Part shown: positions 17,001 to 25,368 of the stretch, in pieces
Numbering within the stretch: the stretch's first letter is position 1
How the letters are laid out: each line of letters opens with the position of its first letter
Position numbers and translations under genes: made by a program
Assembly: GCA_025999115.1 (NCBI GenBank)
Contig: BNWW01000019.1
Coordinates: 1-37,882, forward strand
Direction: 5' to 3'
Length of the DNA: 37,882 nt
DNA from: Bacteroidia bacterium
GTDB lineage: Bacteria; Bacteroidota; Bacteroidia; Bacteroidales; Azobacteroidaceae
The notes under the pieces: generated by a model
Databases searched by the model: none
The model's input: only the letters and a program-made list of their open reading frames with translations
Told to the model about the DNA's origin: nothing

Positions 17001-18137
17001 TTACCGGACAAAAATACAACATTTTTCAATAATTGCAAATTGTTGTTCCGTCAATTCGGAGTGCATCGGCAAAGACAATACGGATTTACATAATTTTTCA
17101 CTGATACTTAAATCACTTCCAATACGCACAATTTCTTGATATGCAGGTTGTTGATGTAAAGGCAAAGGATAATAAATCATGGTAGGAATGCCTTGATTTT
17201 TCACTTGCTGTTGCACATTATCGCGTTTTTTGTTTGTGATTTTAATTGTAAATTGATTGTAAGTGTGTGTGGAAGACGGGATGCAAACCGGCGTTTCGAT
17301 CCAATTAATTGATTCTAATTTAGAAAGATAGGAAGACGCAGCCGTTTGCCGCGCCGTAATAAATTCATCCAAGTGTTTTAGTTTTACATCCAAAATTGCC
17401 GCTTGAATCGTATCCAAACGCGAATTGCAACCGATGATTTCGTGGCAATATTTTTGAGCTTGTCCGTGTGAAGCTATCATTTTCAACCGGTTAGCGAGTA
17501 TTTCGTCATTGGTCAACAGGGCGCCGCCGTCTCCGTAACAGCCGAGATTTTTGGTTGGAAAAAACGACAAGGTTCCGATGTGGCCGATCGTTCCCGCTTG
17601 TTTTTTTGTTCCGTCGAAAAATGTATAAATCGCACCCAAACTTTGCGCATTATCTTCAATCACAAACAGCCTATATTTTTCGGCTAATTGCATAATCGGT
17701 TCCATATCACAGGTTTGGCCGAAAAGATGTACGGGAATAATGGCGCGGGTGCGGGGCGAAATCGCTTCTTCGATTTTGGAAACGTCGATATTAAATGTTT
17801 TTTCATCCACATCCACCAAAACCGGGCGAAGATTCAAGATTGCAATCGCCTCAACAGCAGCAACGTAGGTAAATGCGGGGACAATCACTTCGTCACCGGG
17901 TTGTAATTGCAGCGACATCAGGGCGATTTGCAAGGCATCCGTTCCGTTGGCGCAGGGAATGACGTATTTGGCGCCGGTATATTTTGCCAGATTGCCGGTA
18001 AATTCGCGCACCGCATTTCCGTTGATATATTGTCCGGAATGCAGGACAGCGGCGATGGCGCGGTCGATTTCCGGTTGCAGGCGAGTGTATTGCGTGGTCA
18101 AATCGACCATTTGGATGTTATTGGGCGTAATATTCAT
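17001..18137 (-). CDS. DegT/DnrJ-type nucleotide-sugar aminotransferase (WbpE/WlbC-like)
   Basis: 378 aa from the ATG at 18137, which overlaps the upstream gene by 20 nt. PLP-dependent sugar aminotransferase: MVDLTTQYTRLQPEIDRAI, FTGNLAKYTGAKYVIPCANGTDALQIAL, PGDEVIVPAFTYVA, VIEDNAQSLGA and the PLP-lysine motif SFFPTKNLGCYGDGGA (Lys196). The profile is closest to WbpE/WlbC, which makes UDP-2-acetamido-3-amino-glucuronate from the 3-keto sugar using glutamate. The WbpD-like acetyltransferase three genes downstream would finish that step. The product probably feeds O-antigen, capsule or glycoprotein sugars; no glycosyltransferase is nearby. Confidence 0.85.
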   Translation of the reverse strand: MNITPNNIQMVDLTTQYTRLQPEIDRAIAAVLHSGQYINGNAVREFTGNLAKYTGAKYVIPCANGTDALQIALMSLQLQPGDEVIVPAFTYVAAVEAIAILNLRPVLVDVDEKTFNIDVSKIEEAISPRTRAIIPVHLFGQTCDMEPIMQLAEKYRLFVIEDNAQSLGAIYTFFDGTKKQAGTIGHIGTLSFFPTKNLGCYGDGGALLTNDEILANRLKMIASHGQAQKYCHEIIGCNSRLDTIQAAILDVKLKHLDEFITARQTAASSYLSKLESINWIETPVCIPSSTHTYNQFTIKITNKKRDNVQQQVKNQGIPTMIYYPLPLHQQPAYQEIVRIGSDLSISEKLCKSVLSLPMHSELTEQQFAIIEKCCIFVR

Positions 18138-18474
18138 CGCGTATTTTTTTAGGCAGTTTTTTGATGACTTCATCGACCGAGTGGTGAATCCAGCATTCGA
18201 CTTCCTCGTCGCACATATCGCGGTTAAGGTAAATCGTATTCCAATATTTTTTATTGCAATGGTAAGCCGGAACTACAGCGGAGTAATGTTCGCGCAGTTC
18301 GATGGCCTGTTCAGGGTCGCATTTGAGGGAGATTTGCGTTTCCGGTTCGTCCAATGGGATGAGGGCGAAGATTTTGTTTTCGACTTTCATTACCAGCGAA
18401 ACTTCGTCGAAGGGGAAGCTTTCGGTGGCGCCTTTGATGGAGAGGCAGAAATCGTGGAGTTGTTCGAGGTTCAT
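18118..18474 (-). CDS. MmcQ/YjbR family protein
   Basis: 118 aa. The CyaY-like fold of the MmcQ/YjbR family is recognised from LEQLHDFCLSIKGATESFPF at the start, KIFALIPLDE, ISLKCDPEQAIELREHY, VVPAYHCNKKYWNTIYL and VDEVIKKLPKK at the end. Members are called DNA-binding-like but their function is poorly known. The length is typical. The stop lies inside the next gene (20-nt overlap), so it is translationally coupled to the aminotransferase; a link to sugar metabolism is only contextual. Confidence 0.85.
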   Translation of the reverse strand: MNLEQLHDFCLSIKGATESFPFDEVSLVMKVENKIFALIPLDEPETQISLKCDPEQAIELREHYSAVVPAYHCNKKYWNTIYLNRDMCDEEVECWIHHSVDEVIKKLPKKIRDEYYAQ

Positions 18475-18509
18475 ATATGATTATTTTTAAATGATTGAAA
18501 AAACAGGAT

Positions 18510-18582
18510 GCATTCCTATGGAATGCAGGGTTAGGGGTGGTGTGGGTTATTTCTACCGAGCGATGCAATCCTAACGGATTGC
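18510..18582. repeat. Double-hairpin REP-like repeat
   Basis: Two perfect 7-bp short-loop hairpins: GCATTCC-TAT-GGAATGC (18510-18526) and GCAATCC-TAAC-GGATTGC (18565-18582), joined by a G/T-rich linker containing TTTCTACCGAGCGATG. I recall near-identical text as a dispersed repeat in Bacteroidetes genomes. It fills the intergenic gap between argF' and the mmcQ operon. It lacks a T-run, so it is not a standard terminator. Confidence 0.7.
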
Positions 18583-18616
18583 GGCGACATATTTTAATTG
18601 AGAATCACAATTTACC

Positions 18617-19570
18617 CTAAATTCCTTCCAACATCCGCTTAATAACCACCTGCGCCGATATTTCCCGATTCGCCGCTTCAGGAATCACAATCGAATCCGG
18701 ACTTTCAATCACATCGTCCGTTACAATCATATTTCGGCGCACGGGCAGGCAGTGCATGAATTTTGCATGGTCGGTCAATGCCATTTTGGCCGTATCCACC
18801 GTCCACGAACGGTCTTTCGACAGAATTTGGCCGTAATGCGGATCGACATAGGCCGCCCAGTTTTTGGCATAGATAAAATCGGCGCCGGCAAATGCTTTTT
18901 CTTGATTGTATTCGATGGTTGCGCCGCGAACAAATTGCGGATCCAGCTCATAACCTTCGGGATGCGTGATGACAAACTCCACACCGGCCTCGTTCATAAA
19001 ATCGGCAAACGCATTGGGAACAGCTTGCGGCAGGGCTTTCGGATGCGGCGCCCAACTCAAAACGACTTTCGGACGCTGCTTGGTTTTGTATTCTTCAATT
19101 GTAATCAAATCGGCGAAAGCCTGCAAAGGATGCGTAGTAGCGCCTTCCATACTGAACACCGGACGACCGGAATATTGGATAAATTGCTGTAAAATATTCT
19201 CGCTGTAATCATCGGCCTTGTTCTCAAACCGGGCAAACGAGCGAACGCCGATAATATCGCAATAACAACCCATCACGGGAATGGCCTCGCGAATATGTTC
19301 GGGTTTGTCGCCGTCCATAATCACGCCGCGCTCGGTTTCGAGTCGCCACGCACCTTGATTCACATCCAAGACCATCGTGTTCATTCCCAGATTCATAGCC
19401 GCTTTTTGCGTACTCAATCGTGTGCGCAAACTCGAATTGAAAAACACCATCAACAAGGTTTTATTTTCGCCTAAATACTTGTAAGCGAAACGATTATGCT
19501 TGACTTCCAAAGCTTCTTTTACGGCGGCTTTCAAATCGCCCAAATCTTTTACGTTTGTGAATACGTTCAT
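18617..19570 (-). CDS. argF': N-succinylornithine carbamoyltransferase
   Basis: 317 aa. Carbamoylates N-succinyl-L-ornithine in the succinylated arginine pathway known from Bacteroides. The carbamoyl phosphate motif is SLRTRLST (47-54; canonical SxRTR), followed by GAWRLETERGVIMDGDKPEH. Pro90 (in GDKPEH) is the residue that sets succinyl rather than acetyl specificity; acetylornithine enzymes carry Glu there. HCLPVRRNMIVTDDVIE closes the active site. The whole protein is very close to the B. fragilis enzyme as I remember it. No other arg gene is adjacent. A -7 box (TAATTTTG, 19608-19601 minus) precedes it. Confidence 0.92.
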   Translation of the reverse strand: MNVFTNVKDLGDLKAAVKEALEVKHNRFAYKYLGENKTLLMVFFNSSLRTRLSTQKAAMNLGMNTMVLDVNQGAWRLETERGVIMDGDKPEHIREAIPVMGCYCDIIGVRSFARFENKADDYSENILQQFIQYSGRPVFSMEGATTHPLQAFADLITIEEYKTKQRPKVVLSWAPHPKALPQAVPNAFADFMNEAGVEFVITHPEGYELDPQFVRGATIEYNQEKAFAGADFIYAKNWAAYVDPHYGQILSKDRSWTVDTAKMALTDHAKFMHCLPVRRNMIVTDDVIESPDSIVIPEAANREISAQVVIKRMLEGI

Positions 19571-19600
19571 ATTTGTGTTTTTTTATTATTGACTAAACGA

Positions 19601-19608
19601 CAAAATTA
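19601..19608 (-). promoter_or_regulatory. -7 element of argF' promoter
   Basis: TAATTTTG on the minus strand, 30 nt upstream of the argF' ATG. No TTTG partner at the standard distance. Confidence 0.5.
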
Positions 19609-19671
19609 CGTTAATAATTTCATATTTATCTTATATTTTGTCTATAAATATTTTTTGCTTGCGAAAAATAT

Positions 19672-19679
19672 TACCTTTG
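19672..19679 (+). promoter_or_regulatory. -7 element of small barrel gene promoter
   Basis: TACCTTTG (TAnnTTTG) on the plus strand, 48 nt before the ATG at 19728; nearby TTTG copies are at non-standard spacing. Confidence 0.5.
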
Positions 19680-19727
19680 TCGCCGTAAAATTATATTTTT
19701 AGTATAAACAACTAAATTAATTAAAAA

Positions 19728-20171
19728 ATGAAAAAGATTTTCTTAGTAATGGTTTTGGCTGTCAGTGGAGTTTTTGCAGTCAATGCACAAGTAGATGGAA
19801 ATGCCATCGGTCTTCGTTTGGGTTATGGCGGCGAAATTTCGTATCAACACGCATTAGGTAGTTCCAACCGGTTGGAATTGGATTTAGGTACCTATTGGCA
19901 CGATATTGAAGGAGCGAATTTGACAGGAGTGTACCAATGGGTATGGGATTTATCGGCCTTGTCAAAAGGGTTTAATTGGTATGCGGGCGCCGGTGCATAC
20001 CTTGGTTATTTTTCGGAATTTGGTATCGGCGTTGCAGGCCAAGTAGGTATCGAATATAATTTCGATTTTCCCTTGCAATTGTCGTTGGATTATCGCCCTG
20101 CACTGAGTATCATTCCTGCCGTTCATTTTGGTTCCAGCGATATTTGTTTAGGTGTTCGTTATAAATTCTAA
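19728..20171 (+). CDS. Small outer-membrane beta-barrel protein
   Basis: 147 aa. Signal peptide MKKIFLVMVLAVSGVFAVNAQ, then glycine- and aromatic-rich strands: AIGLRLGYGGEISYQHAL, NRLELDLGTYW, GFNWYAGAGAYLGYF, GIGVAGQVGIEYNFDFPLQLSLDYRPAL, ending CLGVRYKF with a C-terminal Phe, as barrels do. About eight strands fit an OmpX/OmpW-sized barrel. Monocistronic, with its own -7 box, and followed by a long inverted repeat. Function unknown. Confidence 0.75.
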   Translation: MKKIFLVMVLAVSGVFAVNAQVDGNAIGLRLGYGGEISYQHALGSSNRLELDLGTYWHDIEGANLTGVYQWVWDLSALSKGFNWYAGAGAYLGYFSEFGIGVAGQVGIEYNFDFPLQLSLDYRPALSIIPAVHFGSSDICLGVRYKF

Positions 20172-20191
20172 GTGAAATATCCGAAAAGGAA

Positions 20192-20279
20192 ATAGAACGC
20201 GGATGACGCAGAAGACACGGATATGCGCAGATTTTTATATCAGCGAAAATCCGTGTCTTCTGCGTCATCCGCGTTCTAT
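20192..20279. repeat. 31-bp perfect inverted repeat between convergent genes
   Basis: Arms 20192-20222 and 20249-20279 are exact reverse complements (core GAACGCGGATGACGCAGAAG), with a 26-nt spacer. It lies between the barrel gene (plus) and lon (minus), which converge here, so both transcripts would end in a very stable hairpin. I recall similar text (ATCCGTGTCTTCTGCGTCAT) as a dispersed repeat in Bacteroidetes. It may be a MITE/REP-type element co-opted as a transcription barrier. Confidence 0.85.
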
Positions 20280-20288
20280 CAAAAACAA

Positions 20289-22670
20289 TTATACTATTTC
20301 TACCGCTCCTTTTACTTTTTCCGGCGACAAAGCAATTTCTAAAACTTCATGAATATCACTTACGAAATGAAACACTAAACCTTTCAAATACAAGTCATTG
20401 ATTTCGTCTATATTCTTTTTGTTTTCTTTGCTTAAAATAATATCCTTGATACCGGCGCGTTTGGCCGCCAATATTTTTTCCTTAATACCCCCCACCGGAA
20501 GCACTTTCCCGCGCAAAGTCATTTCGCCGGTCATCGCGATATTCGATTTTACTTTGCGTTGCGTAAAAGCTGAAACCAAAGCGGTGGTCATGGTAATGCC
20601 GGCGCTGGGGCCATCTTTTGGAATAGCGCCTTCGGGAACATGAATATGTACATTCCATTTTTCAAACACATCGTCGGGAATCGAAAATTGCGAGGCGTGC
20701 GCCTTGATGTATTCCAACGAGAGCGTGGCCGATTCTTTCATTACATCGCCCAGATTGCCCGTGAGCGTGAGTTTGGCGCCCTTGCCTTTGCTTAAACTGA
20801 CTTCGATGACTAATATTTCGCCGCCGACAGCCGTCCAAGCTAATCCGGTAACCACACCGGCGTATTCATTGCCCGCATATTTATCTTTCGTATATTCGAT
20901 GACACCTAAATAGTCGTACAAGTTCTCTACCGCTAATTTTTTCGGATAATCGGCTTCTTCGGCGATAGCGCGAGCGATTTTCCGCAGAATTTTCGCCAAT
21001 TTTTTGTTCAGTTCGCGCACGCCCGACTCGCGGGTATAAGATTCGATAATTACCTCCATCGTTTTTTTCGGAATATCGAATTTCGATTTTGGAATACCGT
21101 GATTTTCCAATTGCGCAGGCAATAAATGTTTGCGGGCAATTTCGGTTTTTTCTTCCAAAATATAACCGCTTACCGGAATTAATTCCATCCGGTCGAGCAA
21201 GGGTTGTGAGATATTACTCAATGAGTTAGCCGTGGCAATGAACAACACTTTCGAAAGATCGAAATCCATATCCAAATAATTGTCGTGGAAAGCGAAATTT
21301 TGTTCGGGATCCAGCACTTCGAGCAAAGCCGCCGCCGGATCGCCGTGGTAATCGCGACTCACTTTATCAATTTCATCCAGAATGATGACCGGATTCGACG
21401 AACCGGCTTTTTGAATACTCTGGATAATCCGTCCCGGCAAAGCGCCGATATAGGTACGCCGGTGTCCGCGAATTTCAGCCTCATCGTGCAAACCGCCGAG
21501 CGACATCCGGATGTATTTGCGATCCAAGGCTTCGGCAACCGATTTTCCCAACGATGTTTTTCCCACACCCGGAGGCCCAAAGAGGCATAGAATCGGTGAT
21601 TTCATATCGCCTTTCAATTTCAAAACGGCCAAATGGTCCAAGATGCGTTCTTTCACTTTATCCAATCCGAAATGGTCTTTATCCAATTGTTTGGCTGCCC
21701 GTTTTAAATCGAAATTATCCGGTGTAAATTCGCGCCAAGGCAAAGAGATAACATTTTGAAGATAAGTCATTTGCGTAGAATAGTCGGGCGAATGCGGATG
21801 CAGGTGTTCCAATTTTTTCAATTCTCTGTTGAAAAAAGAGCGTTGTTCGTCGGTAAACTTGATTTTTTCGGCTTTTTCCTTGATTTTTTTCAATTCGATG
21901 TCATGAATATTGCCACCCAACGCTTCCTGAATGTTTTTCATTTCCTGTTGGAGGAAATATTCGCGTTGCTGTTTATCAATTTCCACTTTGGTTTTTTGCC
22001 GGATGGATTCTTTGATTTCCACCAACTGATAATCGTGGTCTAATAGTTTAAGTATTTGATTATAGCGCTCTTTCAAATCGTTGCAAGCCAAAATTTCGTG
22101 TTTGACGGCAATATCGGCCTCCACCGTAGTATAGGCCAAATTGGCGATATAATTGTAATCTTTCGAGCGATTGAGCGATTCCAGAACAAATTCGGGCAAG
22201 GCGATGCGCGAAGCGATTATGCGCAAGGTACGCTCTTTAATTGTTTTCAGTTGTTCTTTTACTTCCTTATCCGATTTCGACGGTTCAAGGGTCGGAAGTT
22301 GCGAAAAAACGCCGTGCAAATAGGGTTCTATCGTTGTAATCGCTTCTAAACGAACCCGTTCGGCTGCAATCAGCAATACCGTAATCGTATCGTTTTCTTC
22401 CTTGGCCACATTCATAATTTGGGCGATCAAACCCACAGGAAACAAATCGTCAAATTCCGGATCTTCTTTTTCCGTATCTTTTTGACAAAAAACGCCGATC
22501 CAACCATTCTCTTTTTGCACATCCTGAATCAATTTTAATGATTTAGAACGAGCAATATTAATAGGTGTCGGCACTCCCGGAAAAAAGAGCATATTTTTTA
22601 CAGCCAAAATCGGCATTTCTTTCCCGATGTCTTCGGGTTTGAGGGCAAGGCTCTCGAGCATTATCTCCAT
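20289..22670 (-). CDS. lon: ATP-dependent protease Lon
   Basis: 793 aa, complete. The N-terminal substrate-binding LON domain starts at [21 protein letters not shown]. The coiled helical linker includes [25 protein letters not shown]. The AAA+ module has Walker [10 protein letters not shown] (about 365), Walker B ILDEIDK and the sensor region. The C-terminal protease domain has the catalytic Ser in KDGPSAG (about 687) and Lys in GGIKEK (about 729). It degrades misfolded and regulatory proteins in the cytoplasm. A minus-strand -7 box TAAATTTG (22723-22716) precedes it. It is divergent from the efflux operon and ends against the inverted repeat. Confidence 0.97.
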   Translation of the reverse strand: MEIMLESLALKPEDIGKEMPILAVKNMLFFPGVPTPINIARSKSLKLIQDVQKENGWIGVFCQKDTEKEDPEFDDLFPVGLIAQIMNVAKEENDTITVLLIAAERVRLEAITTIEPYLHGVFSQLPTLEPSKSDKEVKEQLKTIKERTLRIIASRIALPEFVLESLNRSKDYNYIANLAYTTVEADIAVKHEILACNDLKERYNQILKLLDHDYQLVEIKESIRQKTKVEIDKQQREYFLQQEMKNIQEALGGNIHDIELKKIKEKAEKIKFTDEQRSFFNRELKKLEHLHPHSPDYSTQMTYLQNVISLPWREFTPDNFDLKRAAKQLDKDHFGLDKVKERILDHLAVLKLKGDMKSPILCLFGPPGVGKTSLGKSVAEALDRKYIRMSLGGLHDEAEIRGHRRTYIGALPGRIIQSIQKAGSSNPVIILDEIDKVSRDYHGDPAAALLEVLDPEQNFAFHDNYLDMDFDLSKVLFIATANSLSNISQPLLDRMELIPVSGYILEEKTEIARKHLLPAQLENHGIPKSKFDIPKKTMEVIIESYTRESGVRELNKKLAKILRKIARAIAEEADYPKKLAVENLYDYLGVIEYTKDKYAGNEYAGVVTGLAWTAVGGEILVIEVSLSKGKGAKLTLTGNLGDVMKESATLSLEYIKAHASQFSIPDDVFEKWNVHIHVPEGAIPKDGPSAGITMTTALVSAFTQRKVKSNIAMTGEMTLRGKVLPVGGIKEKILAAKRAGIKDIILSKENKKNIDEINDLYLKGLVFHFVSDIHEVLEIALSPEKVKGAVEIV

Positions 22671-22715
22671 AATGGATTATCTGTATTTATTGTATGATTT
22701 ATAAAATTCGGAGTG

Positions 22716-22723
22716 CAAATTTA
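22716..22723 (-). promoter_or_regulatory. -7 element of lon promoter
   Basis: TAAATTTG read on the minus strand, 45 nt upstream of the lon ATG. It lies 8 nt from the -33 box of the opposing efflux promoter, so the two promoters are back to back. No heat-shock element recognised. Confidence 0.5.
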
Positions 22724-22731
22724 CATGAAAT

Positions 22732-22762
22732 TTTGGGAATTATAAAAAAATTCGTACTTTTG
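22732..22762 (+). promoter_or_regulatory. Promoter upstream of the efflux operon
   Basis: TTTG at 22732-22735, 19 nt spacer, TACTTTTG at 22755-22762: a full Bacteroidetes promoter. The first large gene starts about 200 nt later at 22966, which leaves a long leader containing a 28-codon frame and a hairpin repeat. Confidence 0.8.
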
Positions 22763-22780
22763 CAGTCGAAATTATATCTA

Positions 22781-22867
22781 ATGATAACAGTATCAGCACA
22801 TAACATTGCATCGACGCCCAAAGTTTTCCAATGGGGCAGCGAACATCCTTTCTATCAAAGAATTTAA
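22781..22867 (+). CDS. Possible 28-aa leader peptide or truncated gene start
   Basis: An ATG-initiated frame of 28 codons placed about 18 nt after a full promoter, beginning MITVSAHNI and ending SEHPFYQRI. Its position between promoter and tolC-like gene suits either a leader peptide controlling the efflux operon or the N-terminus of a lost gene. No stalling motif such as a Pro run is obvious. I do not recognise the peptide. Confidence 0.3.
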   Translation: MITVSAHNIASTPKVFQWGSEHPFYQRI

Positions 22868-22871
22868 TACC

Positions 22872-22937
22872 CGAGCTTATTTGTCGAGCTTATTCAAATA
22901 GCTGTCATTGCAGGCTTAACCCGCAATCCTCTTTCTA
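22872..22937. repeat. Direct repeats and REP-like hairpin in efflux leader
   Basis: Two copies of CGAGCTTATT lie 13 nt apart (about 22873 and 22886) inside an imperfect TATTTG/CAAATA stem. After them comes TGTCATTGCAGGCTTAACCC followed by GCAATCC, a stem ATTGC-GG/CC-GCAAT similar to the GTCATTGCGGGC...CCCGCAAT repeat seen in many bacteria. It sits in the 5' leader of the tolC-like gene. Confidence 0.45.
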
Positions 22938-22965
22938 ATTTTTATTTCTTAACAACAAATTTTAT

Positions 22966-24288
22966 ATGAATAAAAACATTTTATTCATAGTGTCGTTTGT
23001 AACACTATGTATATCAAGTGTGTATGCACAACCGGACAGTCGGGATAAGGCGCGCCCTACCCCTACTACCATCGACGAATTATTCCAAATGGCGGAAGAA
23101 AACAATCGCAGTATCCGTGCATATTCTACCGCCATCGAAGAAACAAAAGCAAGTATAAAATCGGCAAAAAACGCCTATTTGCCATCAATTGACATCTCAT
23201 TATCATTGAGTTACAACGGAAACGGAACCATTACCGACCGGAATTTTTCCAACGCATTAACTGCGCCCATCCCGCATTTCGGCAACAATTTTTCCATTGA
23301 AGCCTCGCAAGTAATTTTTGCAGGCGGAGCCATCCGCAATGGTGTGAAAATCGCCGAATTGCAATCGCAAATGGCTGCTATCAACGTCGAAAAAAATCGT
23401 CGGGAAGTTCGTTTTTTGATTGCAGGCAATTATTTGGAATTATGCAAGTTACAAAATCAATTGCAAGTATTTGAAAGTAATATTGTGCAAACGCAAAAGG
23501 TTTTGGAGAATATGCGCGGGCGGGTCAATGAAGGTGTGGCATTGCAAAATGATATTACGCGCTATGAATTGCAATTGCAAAATTTGAATTACACCAAAAT
23601 TCAATTGCAAAATACGATGTCGTTGATAAATAATCAATTAACGACGGCTGTGGGTTTGCCGCAATCGGTTGTGATTGTTCCGGACACCGCCGCAACGGTA
23701 GGGGCGTTAAGCGCAAGGGCGTTGCACGCAACGCCTCTACAATCCGCATGGGTGGTGCAAATTGCGGAAAAAGCGGAACAAATGGCCGGACACGCCGAAA
23801 AAATATCACGGGCGGAACGTTTACCGCAAATCGCGCTGTTTGCCGGCAATTATCTCAATGGCCCGGTTACCATTGAAATTCCCGCGCCCAACAATAATTT
23901 CAACTATTGGGCAGTAGGCGTCGGCGTGAAATACAGTTTGGGTAATCTTTATAAATCAAATGCGAAAATCCGCTCCAAGCAATTGGCGGCAAAACGGGCC
24001 GGCGAAGAAAAAGCCGTTGCCGAAGAACAGATTTCGCTTGCCCTCGAAGAAGCTTATACACATTACCAAGAGGCTTTTTCATTGCTCGAAACCAAAGAAA
24101 AAAGTGTCGAACTTTCCGCTCAAAATTACAACGTCATTTCCGGTCGTTACGAAAATGATTTGGCTTTGATTACCGATTTGCTCGACGCCTCTTCGCAAAA
24201 ATTAGACGCCGAATTACAAGTGATTAATGCTAAAATCAATATCATTTACAATTATTATAAATTCAAATACATTTCGGGAGCACTTTAA
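22966..24288 (+). CDS. TolC-family outer-membrane efflux protein
   Basis: 440 aa. Signal peptide to about VYAQ (residue 22), then two OMF repeats: TIDELFQMAEENNRSIRAYSTAIEETKASIKSAKNAYLPSIDISL at the start of repeat one, and VQIAEKAEQMAGHAEKISRAERLPQIALFAGNYLNGP in repeat two, ending INIIYNYYKFKYISG. It forms the outer-membrane/periplasmic tunnel of the tripartite pump with the next two genes. Unusual: 23698-23740, coding for about VGALSARALHATPL in the inter-repeat linker, is a palindromic dispersed repeat carried in frame. The two helical repeats around it look intact, so the protein is probably functional. Confidence 0.9.
   Translation: MNKNILFIVSFVTLCISSVYAQPDSRDKARPTPTTIDELFQMAEENNRSIRAYSTAIEETKASIKSAKNAYLPSIDISLSLSYNGNGTITDRNFSNALTAPIPHFGNNFSIEASQVIFAGGAIRNGVKIAELQSQMAAINVEKNRREVRFLIAGNYLELCKLQNQLQVFESNIVQTQKVLENMRGRVNEGVALQNDITRYELQLQNLNYTKIQLQNTMSLINNQLTTAVGLPQSVVIVPDTAATVGALSARALHATPLQSAWVVQIAEKAEQMAGHAEKISRAERLPQIALFAGNYLNGPVTIEIPAPNNNFNYWAVGVGVKYSLGNLYKSNAKIRSKQLAAKRAGEEKAVAEEQISLALEEAYTHYQEAFSLLETKEKSVELSAQNYNVISGRYENDLALITDLLDASSQKLDAELQVINAKINIIYNYYKFKYISGAL
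23698..23740. repeat. Palindromic REP-like repeat in frame inside tolC-like gene
   Basis: Outer arms GTAGGGGCGTT (23698-23708) and AACGCCTCTAC (23730-23740) pair with one G-T wobble, and an inner stem GGCGTTG-CACG-CAACGCC is perfect. I recall TAGGGGCGTTGC...GCAACGCC(C/T)CTACA as a widespread intergenic repeat in Bacteroidetes and other phyla. Here it lies within codons and stays open. Confidence 0.75.
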
Positions 24289-24323
24289 TTAATTCAGAAT
24301 TAAAAATTAAAAATACATTTAAA

Positions 24324-25355
24324 ATGAATAAGAAACAAAAGAAGATTACAGCGAATATTATTATCATTGCGCTGATTTTATGCGGTTTAGCGTGGATTGC
24401 CTCCTTGTTTATCCATCCGGGCGGCGAATACACCAACAATGCACAGGTTCGCCAAAATATTGTGGCCGTCAGCTGTCGTGTACAAGGTTTTGTCAAAAAG
24501 ATTTATTTTGATGAATTTCAATTTGTCCGGAAGGGCGACACGCTCGTTGTGATTGAAGACAGCGAGTTTCGTTTCCGTTTGGCGCAAGCGAGAGCCGATT
24601 ACGCAAACGCTATGGCGGGAAAATCGGCCATGGGAACAACAATTTCTACTACGGCGAACAATCTTGCCGTTACCGATGCGAGCATTGAAGAAGTGAAAGT
24701 GTTGTTTGCCAATGCGGAAAACGATTACCACCGTTACAAAAAACTATACGAAAACGCGGCGGTTACCCGTCAGCAATATGATGCTACGCAAACGCAATAT
24801 GAATCGCTTCGGGCAAAATTGGAAACGATGCAGCGACAAAAACAATCTACCAAACTGACCAAAGATGAGCAAACACAACGCCTCGCCCAAAACGATGCAC
24901 TGATTGAAGTTTGCCGTGCAGCCTTGGATTTGGCGGAGTTGAATTTATCCTATACCCTTCTCCTTGCACCCTGCGACGGCTACACTTCGCGTAAAACCAT
25001 TCAAACAGGCGAATTGGTCATGCCGGGACAATCCTTACTTTCGGTAGTTGATAGTAAAGAAAAATGGGTGCTTGCCAATTATCGCGAAACGCAGTGCAAG
25101 CATATACAAACCGGCTGCAAAGTGGAAATCAAGATTGATGCGTTTCCTGATGTAAAATTGGAGGGTGAAGTGGTTGCCATTTCCAACGCTACCGGTGCGG
25201 AATATTCGCCTCATTCGCACGATAATTCGATCGGCAATTTTGTGAAAACCGAACAACGTATTCCTGTGAAAATCGTTTTTACCGGGAATAACGACAGTGA
25301 AATTTTATCGCACGTGGCGGCGGGTATGAATGTGGAGTGCAAGGTAAAATTCTGA
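24324..25355 (+). CDS. EmrA/HlyD-family membrane fusion protein
   Basis: 343 aa. One N-terminal membrane helix (about 9-30, IIIIALILCGLAWIASLFI), a lipoyl-like half-motif (VAVSCRVQGFVKKIYFDEFQFVRKGDTLVVIED), a long alpha-hairpin (about 80-200), the second lipoyl half (LAPCDGYTSRKTIQTGELVMPGQSLLSVVD), then beta-barrel and membrane-proximal parts (GCKVEIKIDAFPDVKLEGEVVAI). This is the periplasmic adaptor that joins an inner-membrane EmrB-like carrier to TolC. It lies 35 nt after the tolC-like gene and 13 nt before the carrier. Confidence 0.92.
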   Translation: MNKKQKKITANIIIIALILCGLAWIASLFIHPGGEYTNNAQVRQNIVAVSCRVQGFVKKIYFDEFQFVRKGDTLVVIEDSEFRFRLAQARADYANAMAGKSAMGTTISTTANNLAVTDASIEEVKVLFANAENDYHRYKKLYENAAVTRQQYDATQTQYESLRAKLETMQRQKQSTKLTKDEQTQRLAQNDALIEVCRAALDLAELNLSYTLLLAPCDGYTSRKTIQTGELVMPGQSLLSVVDSKEKWVLANYRETQCKHIQTGCKVEIKIDAFPDVKLEGEVVAISNATGAEYSPHSHDNSIGNFVKTEQRIPVKIVFTGNNDSEILSHVAAGMNVECKVKF

Positions 25356-25368
25356 ATAATACGGAATT

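Noticed and set aside
14871..18474. The five-gene operon as a full O-antigen or capsule cluster
   Set aside because: No glycosyltransferase, flippase or polymerase is present; only two sugar enzymes are supported.
22870..22900. Direct CGAGCTTATT repeats as a possible CRISPR or operator array
   Set aside because: Only two copies, 13 nt apart; no spacer-repeat pattern and no cas genes. No CRISPR array was seen anywhere in the window.
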